NCBI RefSeq assembly: GCF_022682495.2
Contig: NW_026527291.1
Coordinates: forward strand, 310,001-374,000
DNA from: Desmodus rotundus
Taxonomy: Eukaryota; Chordata; Mammalia; Chiroptera; Phyllostomidae
Direction: 5' to 3'
Length of the DNA: 64,000 bases
Numbering within the stretch: position 1 is the stretch's first letter; the number at the start of each line of letters is the position of its first letter. Both the position numbers and the translations under genes were made by a program. The notes below the pieces were generated by a model. The model did not search any database and was not told the DNA's origin. It saw only the letters and a program-made list of their open reading frames with translations. This document shows positions 50,172-62,289 of the stretch, piece by piece.

Positions 50172-51691
50172 AATAAGCAGCCCTCTGCCTCCACGGGGCT
50201 CAAACACCTGGGGCCGTTGTGCGAGCACCTGGCGTTCGTGCAGGCAAACCCGCAGACCCCTCTGGCCCGAACCCACCACTGCGAAGATCCCACTTTTCTT
50301 CCATCCGTAAAGGGGTCCTCCTTGAGGAGTGGAGGAACACGGGGAGGCCCCCAGGAGATGGCTTTTCTCCGAGCCGCGGCTGGCTCCTTTCGGGCCCATA
50401 CGTGGGCCGCGCGTGCGCACTCAGGCTCCCCACAACAGGCCTCCCTCGGGTCACGGGGCCCACCCTTGTGGTGTCTCCTGACCCACCCATGAGGGGTCAA
50501 GTGACCCACGCCCGGGGGGTCTCGTGACCCACCCCTGAGGTGTCACGTGACCCACCCCTGGGGGGTCTCGTGACCCACCCTTGAGGGGTCACGTGACCCA
50601 CCCCTGAGGGGTCACGTGACCCACACCTGCGGGGTCACGTGACCCACCCCTGGGGGGTCTCGTGACGCACCCCTGAGGGGTCACGTGACCCACCACGGGG
50701 GGGTCTCGTGACCCACCCCTGAGGGGTCACGTGACCCACCCTTGAGGGGTTTCGTGACCCACCCTTTTGGGGTCACGTGACCCACCCTTTTGGGGTCTCG
50801 TGACCCAGCCTTGGGAGGTCACCTGTCCCACCCTGGAGGGGTCAGGTGACCCGCCCTTGAGAGGTCACAGCAGTTTCACAGGGTCCCTGCGCACCTGTCC
50901 ATGGAAACAGAAGCCCTCCCTGCCACTCAGAGGACCGCGCGATTACCCCTAGGCCACACTGCCCAGCAGCACTCTCAGCCCCGCACAGACAGTGTGCTAA
51001 GGACAGACTTGGATACCGGGGCCCTGGGCGGGGGATTTTCCATGGAACTCTCTAAGGGCCCGGTGCCCTGTGTCGCCCGGGAGTGCCCAAGCCCTTCCTT
51101 GACCCCGCAGGACACTTGCATCCAGCAATAAGCAGCCGTCTGCCTCCACGGGGCTCAAACACCTGGGCCCGGTGTGCGGGAACCTGGCGTACGTGGAGGC
51201 AAACCCCAGACCCCTCTGGCCCGAACCCACCACTGGGAAGATCCCCCTTTTCTTCCATCCGTAAAGGGGCCCTCCCTGGGGAGTGGAGGGACATGGGGAG
51301 GCCCCCAGGAGATGGCTTTTCTCCGAGCCGCGGCTGGCTCGTTTCGGGCCTATACGTGGGCCGCGCATGCGCACTCAGGCTCCAAAGCACACGCCTTCCT
51401 CGGCTCACCTGACCCACCCTTTAGAGGTCACAGCAGTTCCACAGGGTCCCTGGGCACCAGTCCGTGGACACAGGAGCCCTCCCTGCCACCTAAAGGACCA
51501 CGCGATTTCCGCTGGGGAACACTCCCCAGAAGCACTCCCAGCCTCGCACAGACACTGTGCGCAGGATAGACTTGTGGACCAGGGGCCTGGGGGGGGGAAT
51601 TTTCCAGGGAACTCGCTAAAGGCCAGGTGCCCTCTGTCGCCCTGGGAGTGCCCACGCCATCCCTTAACCCTGCAGGACACTATCATCCAGC
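50172..51691 (+). repeat. HOR unit 26: A'-C* dimer, 1520 bp
   Basis: A' 50172-51126, C* 51127-51691. Tract about 50453-50867 containing CACCACGGGGGGGTC near 50690, shared with units 27 and 31. C* is the left-marks-only form. Confidence 0.95.
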
Positions 51692-53212
51692 AATAAGCAG
51701 CCCTCTGCCTCCACGGGGCTCAAACACCTGGGGCCGTTGTGCGAGCACCTGGCGTTCGTGCAGGCAAACCCGCAGACCCCTCTGGCCCGAACCCACCACT
51801 GCGAAGATCCCACTTTTCTTCCATCCGTAAAGGGGTCCTCCTTGAGGAGTGGAGGAACACGGGGAGGCCCCCAGGAGATGGCTTTTCTCCGAGCCGCGGC
51901 TGGCTCCTTTCGGGCCCATACGTGGGCCGCGCGTGCGCACTCAGGCTCCCCACAACAGGCCTCCCTCGGGTCACGGGGCCCACCCTTGTGGTGTCTCCTG
52001 ACCCACCCATGAGGGGTCAAGTGACCCACGCCCGGGGGGTCTCGTGACCCACCCCTGAGGTGTCACGTGACCCACCCCTGGGGGGTCTCGTGACCCACCC
52101 TTGAGGGGTCACGTGACCCACCCCTGAGGGGTCACGTGACCCACACCTGCGGGGTCACGTGACCCACCCCTGGGGGGTCTCGTGACGCACCCCTGAGGGG
52201 TCACGTGACCCACCACGGGGGGGTCTCGTGACGCACCCCTGAGGGGTCACGTGACCCACCCTTGAGGGGTTTCGTGACCCACCCTTTTGGTGTCACGTGA
52301 CCCACCCTTTTGGGGTCTCGTGACCCACCCTTGGGAAGTCACCTGTCCCACCCTGGAGGGGTCAGGTTACCCGACCTTGAGAGGTCACAGCAGTTTCACA
52401 GGGTCCCTGCGCACCTGTCCATGGAAACAGAAGCCCTCCCTGCCACTCAGAGGACCGCGCGATTACCCCTAGGCCACACTGCCCAGCAGCACTCTCAGCC
52501 CCGCACAGACAGTGTGCTAAGGACAGACTTGGATACCGGGGCCCTGGGCGGGGGATTTTCCATGGAACTCTCTAAGGGCCCGGTGCCCTGTGTCGCCCGG
52601 GAGTGCCCAAGCCCTTCCTTGACCCCGCAGGACACTTGCATCCAGCAATAAGCAGCCGTCTGCCTCCACGGGGCTCAAACACCTGGGCCCGGTGTGCGGG
52701 AACCTGGCGTACGTGGAGGCAAACCCCCAGACCCCTCTGGCCCGAACCCACCACTGCGAAGATCCCCCTTTTCTTCCATCCGTAAAGGGGCCCTCCCTGG
52801 GGAGTGGAGGAACATGGGGAGGCCCCCAGGAGATGGCTTTTCTCCGAGCCGCGGCTGGCTCGTTTCGGGCCTATACGTGGGCCGCGCATGCGCACTCAGG
52901 CTCCAAAGCACACGCCTTCCTCGGCTCACCTGACCCACCCTTTAGAGGTCACAGCAGTTCCACAGGGTCCCTGGGCACCAGTCCGTGGACACAGGAGCCC
53001 TCCCTGCCACCTAAAGGACCACGCGATTTCCGCTGGGGAACACTCCCCAGAAGCACTCCCAGCCTCGCACAGACACTGTGCGCAGGATAGACTTGTGGAC
53101 CAGGGGCCTGGGGGGGGGAATTTTCCAGGGAACTCGCTAAAGGCCAGGTGCCCTCTGTCGCCCTGGGAGTGCCCACGCCATCCCTTAACCCTGCAGGACA
53201 CTATCATCCAGC
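51692..53212 (+). repeat. HOR unit 27: A'-C dimer, 1521 bp
   Basis: A' 51692-52646, C 52647-53212. Tract about 51973-52387 with CACCACGGGGGGGTC. Confidence 0.95.
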
Positions 53213-54732
53213 AATAAGCAGCCCTCTGCCTCCACGGGGCTCAAAAACCTGGGCCCGTTGTGCGAGCACCTGGCGTTCGTGCAGGCAAACCCGCAGACCC
53301 CTCTGGCCCGAACCCACCACTGCGAAGATCCCACTTTTCTTCCATCAGTAAAGGGGTCCTCCTTGAGGAGTGGAGGAACACGGGGAAGCCCCCAGGAGAT
53401 GGCTTTTCTCCGAGCCGCGCCTGGCTCCTTTCGGGCCTATACGTGGGCCGCGCGTGCGCACTCAGGCTCCCCACAACAGGCCTCCCTCGGGTCACGGGGC
53501 CCACCCTTGAGGTGTCTCCTGACCCACCCTTGAGGGGTCACGTGACCCACCCCCGGGGGGTCTCGTGACGCACCCCTGAGGGGTCACGTGACCCACCCCT
53601 GGGGGGTCTCGTGACCCACCCTTGAGGGGTCAGGTGACCCACCCCTGAGGGGTCATGTGACCCACACCTGCGGGGTCACGTGACCCAACCCTGGGGGGTC
53701 TCGTGACGCACCCCTGAGGGGTCACGTGACCCACCCCTGGGGGGTCTCGTGACCCACCCCTGAGGGGTCACGTGACCCACCCTTGAGGGGTTTCGTGACC
53801 CACCCTTTTGGGGTCACGTGACCCACCCTTTTGGGGTCTCGTGACCCAGCCTTGGGAGGTCACCTGTCCCACCCTGGAGGGGTCAGGTGACCCGCCCTTG
53901 AGAGGTCACAGCAGTTTCACAGGGTCCCTGCGCACCTGTCCATGGAAACAGAAGCCCTCCCTGCCACTCAGAGGACCGCGCGATTACCCCTAGGCCACAC
54001 TGCCCAGCAGCACTCTCAGCCCCGCACAGACAGTGTGCTAAGGACAGACTTTGATACCGGGGCCCTGGGCGGGGGATTTTCCATGGAACTCTCTAAGGGC
54101 CCGGTGCCCTGTGTCGCCCGGGAGTGCCCAAGCCCTTCCTTGACCCCGCAGGACACTTGCATCCAGCAATAAGCAGCCGTCTGCCTCCACGGGGCTCAAA
54201 CACCTGGGCCCGGTGTGCGGGAACCTGGCGTACGTGGAGGCAAACCCCAGACCCCTCTGGCCCGAACCCACCACTGGGAAGATCCCCCTTTTCTTCCATC
54301 CGTAAAGGGGCCCTCCCTGGGGAGTGGAGGGACATGGGGAGGCCCCCAGGAGATGGCTTTTCTCCGAGCTGCGGCTGGCTCGTTTCGGGCCTATACGTGG
54401 GCCGCGCATGCGCACTCAGGCTCCCAAGCACACGCCTTCCTCGGCTCACCTGACCCATCCTTTAGAGGTCACAGCAGTTCCACAGGGTCCCTGGGCACCT
54501 GTCCGAGGACACAGGAGCCCTCCCTGTCACCTAAAGGACCACGCGATTTCCGCTGGGGAACACTCCCCAGAAGCACTCCCAGCCTCGCACAGACACTGTG
54601 CGCAGGATAGACTTGTGGACCAGGGGCCTGGGGGGGGGAATTTTCCAGGGAACTCTCTAAAGGCCAGGTGCCCTCTGTCGCCCTGGGAGTGCCCACGCCA
54701 TCCCTTAACCCTGCAGGACACTATCATCCAGC
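53213..54732 (+). repeat. HOR unit 28: A-C* dimer, 1520 bp
   Basis: A 53213-54167, C* 54168-54732 (full form). Tract about 53494-53908 with CATGTG near 53655. Confidence 0.95.
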
Positions 54733-56253
54733 AATAAGCAGCCCTCTGCCTCCACGGGGCTCAAACACCTGGGGCCGTTGTGCGAGCACCTGGCGTTCGT
54801 GCAGGCAAACCCGCAGACCCCTCTGGCCCGAACCCACCACTGCGAAGATCCCACTTTTCTTCCATCCGTAAAGGGGTCCTCCTTGAGGAGTGGAGGAACA
54901 CGGGGAGGCCCCCAGGAGATGGCTTTTCTCCGAGCCGCGGCTGGCTCCTTTCGGGCCCATACGTGGGCCGCGCGTGCGCACTCAGGCTCCCCACAACAGG
55001 CCTCCCTCGGGTCACGGGGCCCACCCTTGTGGTGTCTCCTGACCCACCCATGAGGGGTCAAGTGACCCACGCCCGGGGGGTCTCGTGACCCACCCCTGAG
55101 GTGTCACGTGACCCACCCCAGGGGGGTCTCGTGACCCACCCTTGAGGGGTCACGTGACCCACCCCTGAGGGGTCACGTGACCCACACCTGCGGGGTCACG
55201 TGACCCACCCCTGGGGGGTCTCGTGACGCACCCCTGAGGGGTCACGTGACCCACCCCTGGGGGGTCTCGTGACGCACCCCTGAGGGGTCACGTGACCCAC
55301 CCTTGAGGGGTTTCGTGACCCACCCTTTTGGTGTCACGTGACCCACCCTTTTGGGGTCTCGTGACCCACCCTTGGGAAGTCACCTGTCCCACCCTGGAGG
55401 GGTCAGGTGACCCGCCCTTGAGAGGTCACAGCAGTTTCACAGGGTCCCTGCGCACCTGTCCATGGAAACAGAAGCCCTCCCTGCCACTCAGAGGACCGTG
55501 CGATTTCCCCTAGGCCACACTGCCCAGCAGGACTCTCAGCCCCGCACAGACAGTGTGCTAAGGACAGACTTGGATACCGGGGCCCTGGGCGGGGGATTTT
55601 CCATGGAACTCTCTAAGGGCCCGGTGCCCTGTGTCGCCCGGGAGTGCCCATGCCCTTCCTTGACCCCGCAGGACACTTGCATCCAGCAATAAGCAGCCGT
55701 CTGCCTCCACGGGGCTCAAACACCTGGGCCCGGTGTGCGGGAACCTGGCGTACGTGGAGGCAAACCCCCAGACCCCTCTGGCCCGAACCCACCACTGCGA
55801 AGATCCCCCTTTTCTTCCATCCGTAAAGGGGCCCTCCCTGGGGAGTGGAGGAACATGGGGAGGCCCCCAGGAGATGGCTTTTCTCCGAGCCGCGGCTGGC
55901 TCGTTTCGGGCCTATACGTGGGCCGCGCATGCGCACTCAGGCTCCAAAGCACACGCCTTCCTCGGCTCACCTGACCCACCCTTTAGAGGTCACAGCAGTT
56001 CCACAGGGTCCCTGGGCACCAGTCCGTGGACACAGGAGCCCTCCCTGCCACCTAAAGGACCACGCGATTTCCGCTGGGGAACACTCCCCAGAAGCACTCC
56101 CAGCCTCGCACAGACACTGTGCGCAGGATAGACTTGTGGACCAGGGGCCTGGGGGGGGGAATTTTCCAGGGAACTCGCTAAAGGCCAGGTGCCCTCTGTC
56201 GCCCTGGGAGTGCCCACGCCATCCCTTAACCCTGCAGGACACTATCATCCAGC
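54733..56253 (+). repeat. HOR unit 29: A'-C dimer, 1521 bp
   Basis: A' 54733-55687, C 55688-56253. Tract about 55014-55428 with a private CACCCCAGGGGGGTC near 55117. The tail starts A-type (CCGTGCGATTTCC) and ends B-type (CTTGCATCCAGC), so it is a mosaic. Confidence 0.95.
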
Positions 56254-57727
56254 AATAAGCAGCCCTCTGCCTCCACGGGGCTCAAAAACCTGGGCCCGTT
56301 GTGCGAGCACCTGGCGTTCGTGCAGGCAAACCCGCAGACCCCTCTGGCCCGAACCCACCACTGCGAAGATCCCACTTTTCTTCCATCAGTAAAGGGGTCC
56401 TCCTTGAGGAGTGGAGGAACACGGGGAAGCCCCCAGGAGATGGCTTTTCTCCGAGCCGCGCCTGGCTCCTTTCGGGCCTATACGTGGGCCGCGCGTGCGC
56501 ACTCAGGCTCCCCACAACAGGCCTCCCTCGGGTCACGGGGCCCACCCTTGAGGTGTCTCCTGACCCACCCTTGAGGGGTCACGTGACCCACCCCCGGGGG
56601 GTCTCGTGACGCACCCCTGAGGGGTCACGTGACCCACCCCTGGGGGGTCTCGTGACCCACCCTTGAGGGGTCAGGTGACCCAACCCTGGGGGGTCTCGTG
56701 ACGCACCCCTGAAGGGTCACGTGACCCACCCCTGGGGGGTCTCGTGACCCACCCCTGAGGGGTCACGTGACCCACCCTTGAGGGGTTTCGTGACCCACCC
56801 TTTTGGGGTCACGTGACCCACCCTTTTGGGGTCTCGTGACCCAGCCTTGGGAGGTCACCTGTCCCACCCTGGAGGGGTCAGGTGACCCGCCCTTGAGAGG
56901 TCACAGCAGTTTCACAGGGTCCCTGCGCACCTGTCCATGGAAACAGAAGCCCTCCCTGCCACTCAGAGGACCGCGCGATTACCCCTAGGCCACACTGCCC
57001 AGCAGCACTCTCAGCCCCGCACAGACAGTGTGCTAAGGACAGACTTTGATACCGGGGCCCTGGGCGGGGGATTTTCCATGGAACTCTCTAAGGGCCCGGT
57101 GCCCTGTGTCGCCCGGGAGTGCCCAAGCCCTTCCTTGACCCCGCAGGACACTTGCATCCAGCAATAAGCAGCCGTCTGCCTCCACGGGGCTCAAACACCT
57201 GGGCCCGGTGTGCGGGAACCTGGCGTACGTGGAGGCAAACCCCAGACCCCTCTGGCCCGAACCCACCACTGGGAAGATCCCCCTTTTCTTCCATCCGTAA
57301 AGGGGCCCTCCCTGGGGAGTGGAGGGACATGGGGAGGCCCCCAGGAGATGGCTTTTCTCCGAGCCGCGGCTGGCTCGTTTCGGGCCTATACGTGGGCCGC
57401 GCATGCGCACTCAGGCTCCCAAGCACACGCCTTCCTCGGCTCACCTGACCCATCCTTTAGAGGTCACAGCAGTTCCACAGGGTCCCTGGGCACCAGTCCG
57501 AGGACACAGGAGCCCTCCCTGTCACCTAAAGGACCACGCGATTTCCGCTGGGGAACACTCCCCAGAAGCACTCCCAGCCTCGCACAGACACTGTGCGCAG
57601 GATAGACTTGTGGACCAGGGGCCTGGGGGGGGGAATTTTCCAGGGAACTCGCTAAAGGCCAGGTGCCCTCTGTCGCCCTGGGAGTGCCCACGCCATCCCT
57701 TAACCCTGCAGGACACTATCATCCAGC
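56254..57727 (+). repeat. HOR unit 30: A-C* dimer, 1474 bp
   Basis: A 56254-57162 (909 bp, two 23-mers fewer), C* 57163-57727. Tract about 56535-56903 with a private CCTGAAGGGTCAC near 56710. C* is intermediate: CTCCCAAGC, GACCCATCC and CCCTGTCACC are present, GAGCTGCGG and AACTCTCTAAAGG absent. Confidence 0.95.
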
Positions 57728-59248
57728 AATAAGCAGCCCTCTGCCTCCACGGGGCTCAAACACCTGGGGCCGTTGTGCGAGCACCTGGCGTTCGTGCAGG
57801 CAAACCCGCAGACCCCTCTGGCCCGAACCCACCACTGCGAAGATCCCACTTTTCTTCCATCCGTAAAGGGGTCCTCCTTGAGGAGTGGAGGAACACGGGG
57901 AGGCCCCCAGGAGATGGCTTTTCTCCGAGCCGCGGCTGGCTCCTTTCGGGCCCATACGTGGGCCGCGCGTGCGCACTCAGGCTCCCCACAACAGGCCTCC
58001 CTCGGGTCACGGGGCCCACCCTTGTGGTGTCTCCTGACCCACCCATGAGGGGTCAAGTGACCCACGCCCGGGGGGTCTCGTGACCCACCCCTGAGGTGTC
58101 ACGTGACCCACCCCTGGGGGGTCTCGTGACCCACCCTTGAGGGGTCACGTGACCCACCCCTGAGGGGTCACGTGACCCACACCTGCGGGGTCACGTGACC
58201 CACCCCTGGGGGGTCTCGTGACGCACCCCTGAGGGGTCACGTGACCCACCACGGGGGGGTCTCGTGACGCACCCCTGAGGGGTCACGTGACCCACCCTTG
58301 AGGGGTTTCGTGACCCACCCTTTTGGTGTCACGTGACCCACCCTTTTGGGGTCTCGTGACCCACCCTTGGGAAGTCACCTGTCCCACCCTGGAGGGGTCA
58401 GGTTACCCGACCTTGAGAGGTCACAGCAGTTTCACAGGGTCCCTGCGCACCTGTCCATGGAAACAGAAGCCCTCCCTGCCACTCAGAGGACCGCGCGATT
58501 ACCCCTAGGCCACACTGCCCAGCAGCACTCTCAGCCCCGCACAGACAGTGTGCTAAGGACAGACTTGGATACCGGGGCCCTGGGCGGGGGATTTTCCATG
58601 GAACTCTCTAAGGGCCCGGTGCCCTGTGTCGCCCGGGAGTGCCCAAGCCCTTCCTTGACCCCGCAGGACACTTGCATCCAGCAATAAGCAGCCGTCTGCC
58701 TCCACGGGGCTCAAACACCTGGGCCCGGTGTGCGGGAACCTGGCGTACGTGGAGGCAAACCCCCAGACCCCTCTGGCCCGAACCCACCACTGCGAAGATC
58801 CCCCTTTTCTTCCATCCGTAAAGGGGCCCTCCCTGGGGAGTGGAGGAACATGGGGAGGCCCCCAGGAGATGGCTTTTCTCCGAGCCGCGGCTGGCTCGTT
58901 TCGGGCCTATACGTGGGCCGCGCATGCGCACTCAGGCTCCAAAGCACACGCCTTCCTCGGCTCACCTGACCCACCCTTTAGAGGTCACAGCAGTTCCACA
59001 GGGTCCCTGGGCACCAGTCCGTGGACACAGGAGCCCTCCCTGCCACCTAAAGGACCACGCGATTTCCGCTGGGGAACACTCCCCAGAAGCACTCCCAGCC
59101 TCGCACAGACACTGTGCGCAGGATAGACTTGTGGACCAGGGGCCTGGGGGGGGGAATTTTCCAGGGAACTCGCTAAAGGCCAGGTGCCCTCTGTCGCCCT
59201 GGGAGTGCCCACGCCATCCCTTAACCCTGCAGGACACTATCATCCAGC
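57728..59248 (+). repeat. HOR unit 31: A'-C dimer, 1521 bp
   Basis: A' 57728-58682, C 58683-59248. Tract about 58009-58423 with CACCACGGGGGGGTC. Confidence 0.95.
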
Positions 59249-60768
59249 AATAAGCAGCCCTCTGCCTCCACGGGGCTCAAAAACCTGGGCCCGTTGTGCG
59301 AGCACCTGGCGTTCGTGCAGGCAAACCCGCAGACCCCTCTGGCCCGAACCCACCACTGCGAAGATCCCACTTTTCTTCCATCAGTAAAGGGGTCCTCCTT
59401 GAGGAGTGGAGGAACACGGGGAAGCCCCCAGGAGATGGCTTTTCTCCGAGCCGCGCCTGGCTCCTTTCGGGCCTATACGTGGGCCGCGCGTGCGCACTCA
59501 GGCTCCCCACAACAGGCCTCCCTCGGGTCACGGGGCCCACCCTTGAGGTGTCTCCTGACCCACCCTTGAGGGGTCACGTGACCCACCCCCGGGGGGTCTC
59601 GTGACGCACCCCTGAGGGGTCACGTGACCCACCCCTGGGGGGTCTCGTGACCCACCCTTGAGGGGTCAGGTGACCCACCCCTGAGGGGTCATGTGACCCA
59701 CACCTGCGGGGTCACGTGACCCAACCCTGGGGGGTCTCGTGACGCACCCCTGAGGGGTCACGTGACCCACCCCTGGGGGGTCTCGTGACCCACCCCTGAG
59801 GGGTCACGTGACCCACCCTTGAGGGGTTTCGTGACCCACCCTTTTGGGGTCACGTGACCCACCCTTTTGGGGTCTCGTGACCCAGCCTTGGGAGGTCACC
59901 TGTCCCACCCTGGAGGGGTCAGGTGACCCGCCCTTGAGAGGTCACAGCAGTTTCACAGGGTCCCTGCGCACCTGTCCATGGAAACAGAAGCCCTCCCTGC
60001 CACTCAGAGGACCGCGCGATTACCCCTAGGCCACACTGCCCAGCAGCACTCTCAGCCCCGCACAGACAGTGTGCTAAGGACAGACTTTGATACCGGGGCC
60101 CTGGGCGGGGGATTTTCCATGGAACTCTCTAAGGGCCCGGTGCCCTGTGTCGCCCGGGAGTGCCCAAGCCCTTCCTTGACCCCGCAGGACACTTGCATCC
60201 AGCAATAAGCAGCCGTCTGCCTCCACGGGGCTCAAACACCTGGGCCCGGTGTGCGGGAACCTGGCGTACGTGGAGGCAAACCCCAGACCCCTCTGGCCCG
60301 AACCCACCACTGGGAAGATCCCCCTTTTCTTCCATCCGTAAAGGGGCCCTCCCTGGGGAGTGGAGGGACATGGGGAGGCCCCCAGGAGATGGCTTTTCTC
60401 CGAGCTGCGGCTGGCTCGTTTCGGGCCTATACGTGGGCCGCGCATGCGCACTCAGGCTCCCAAGCACACGCCTTCCTCGGCTCACCTGACCCATCCTTTA
60501 GAGGTCACAGCAGTTCCACAGGGTCCCTGGGCACCTGTCCGAGGACACAGGAGCCCTCCCTGTCACCTAAAGGACCACGCGATTTCCGCTGGGGAACACT
60601 CCCCAGAAGCACTCCCAGCCTCGCACAGACACTGTGCGCAGGATAGACTTGTGGACCAGGGGCCTGGGGGGGGGAATTTTCCAGGGAACTCTCTAAAGGC
60701 CAGGTGCCCTCTGTCGCCCTGGGAGTGCCCACGCCATCCCTTAACCCTGCAGGACACTATCATCCAGC
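59249..60768 (+). repeat. HOR unit 32: A-C* dimer, 1520 bp
   Basis: A 59249-60203, C* 60204-60768 (full form). Tract about 59530-59944 with CATGTG at 59690. Nearly the same as unit 28. Confidence 0.95.
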
Positions 60769-62289
60769 AATAAGCAGCCCTCTGCCTCCACGGGGCTCAA
60801 ACACCTGGGGCCGTTGTGCGAGCACCTGGCGTTCGTGCAGGCAAACCCGCAGACCCCTCTGGCCCGAACCCACCACTGCGAAGATCCCACTTTTCTTCCA
60901 TCCGTAAAGGGGTCCTCCTTGAGGAGTGGAGGAACACGGGGAGGCCCCCAGGAGATGGCTTTTCTCCGAGCCGCGGCTGGCTCCTTTCGGGCCCATACGT
61001 GGGCCGCGCGTGCGCACTCAGGCTCCCCACAACAGGCCTCCCTCGGGTCACGGGGCCCACCCTTGTGGTGTCTCCTGACCCACCCATGAGGGGTCAAGTG
61101 ACCCACGCCCGGGGGGTCTCGTGACCCACCCCTGAGGTGTCACGTGACCCACCCCTGGGGGGTCTCGTGACCCACCCTTGAGGGGTCACGTGACCCACCC
61201 CTGAGGGGTCACGTGACCCACACCTGCGGGGTCACGTGACCCACCCCTGGGGGGTCTCGTGACGCACCCCTGAGGGGTCACGTGACCCACCCCTGGGGGG
61301 TCTCGTGACGCACCCCTGAGGGGTCACGTGACCCACCCTTGAGGGGTTTCGTGACCCACCCTTTTGGTGTCACGTGACCCACCCTTTTGGGGTCTCGTGA
61401 CCCACCCTTGGGAAGTCACCTGTCCCACCCTGGAGTGGTCAGGTTACCCGACCTTGAGAGGTCACAGCAGTTTCACAGGGTCCCTGCGCACCTGTCCATG
61501 GAAACAGAAGCCCTCCCTGCCACTCAGAGGACCGCGCGATTACCCCTAGGCCACACTGCCCAGCAGCACTCTCAGCCCCGCACAGACAGTGTGCTAAGGA
61601 CAGACTTTGATACCGGGGCCCTGGGCGGGGGATTTTCCATGGAACTCTCTAAGGGCCCGGTGCCCTGTGTCGCCCGGGAGTGCCCAAGCCCTTCCTTGAC
61701 CCCGCAGGACACTTGCATCCAGCAATAAGCAGCCGTCTGCCTCCACGGGGCTCAAACACCTGGGCCCGGTGTGCGGGAACCTGGCGTACGTGGAGGCAAA
61801 CCCCCAGACCCCTCTGGCCCGAACCCACCACTGCGAAGATCCCCCTTTTCTTCCATCCGTAAAGGGGCCCTCCCTGGGGAGTGGAGGAACATGGGGAGGC
61901 CCCCAGGAGATGGCTTTTCTCCGAGCCGCGGCTGGCTCGTTTCGGGCCTATACGTGGGCCGCGCATGCGCACTCAGGCTCCAAAGCACACGCCTTCCTCG
62001 GCTCACCTGACCCACCCTTTAGAGGTCACAGCAGTTCCACAGGGTCCCTGGGCACCAGTCCGTGGACACAGGAGCCCTCCCTGCCACCTAAAGGACCACG
62101 CGATTTCCGCTGGGGAACACTCCCCAGAAGCACTCCCAGCCTCGCACAGACACTGTGCGCAGGATAGACTTGTGGACCAGGGGCCTGGGGGGGGGAATTT
62201 TCCAGGGAACTCGCTAAAGGCCAGGTGCCCTCTGTCGCCCTGGGAGTGCCCACGCCATCCCTTAACCCTGCAGGACACTATCATCCAGC
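60769..62289 (+). repeat. HOR unit 33: A'-C dimer, 1521 bp
   Basis: A' 60769-61723, C 61724-62289. Tract about 61050-61464 with a private GGAGTGGTCAGG near 61434. Confidence 0.95.
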
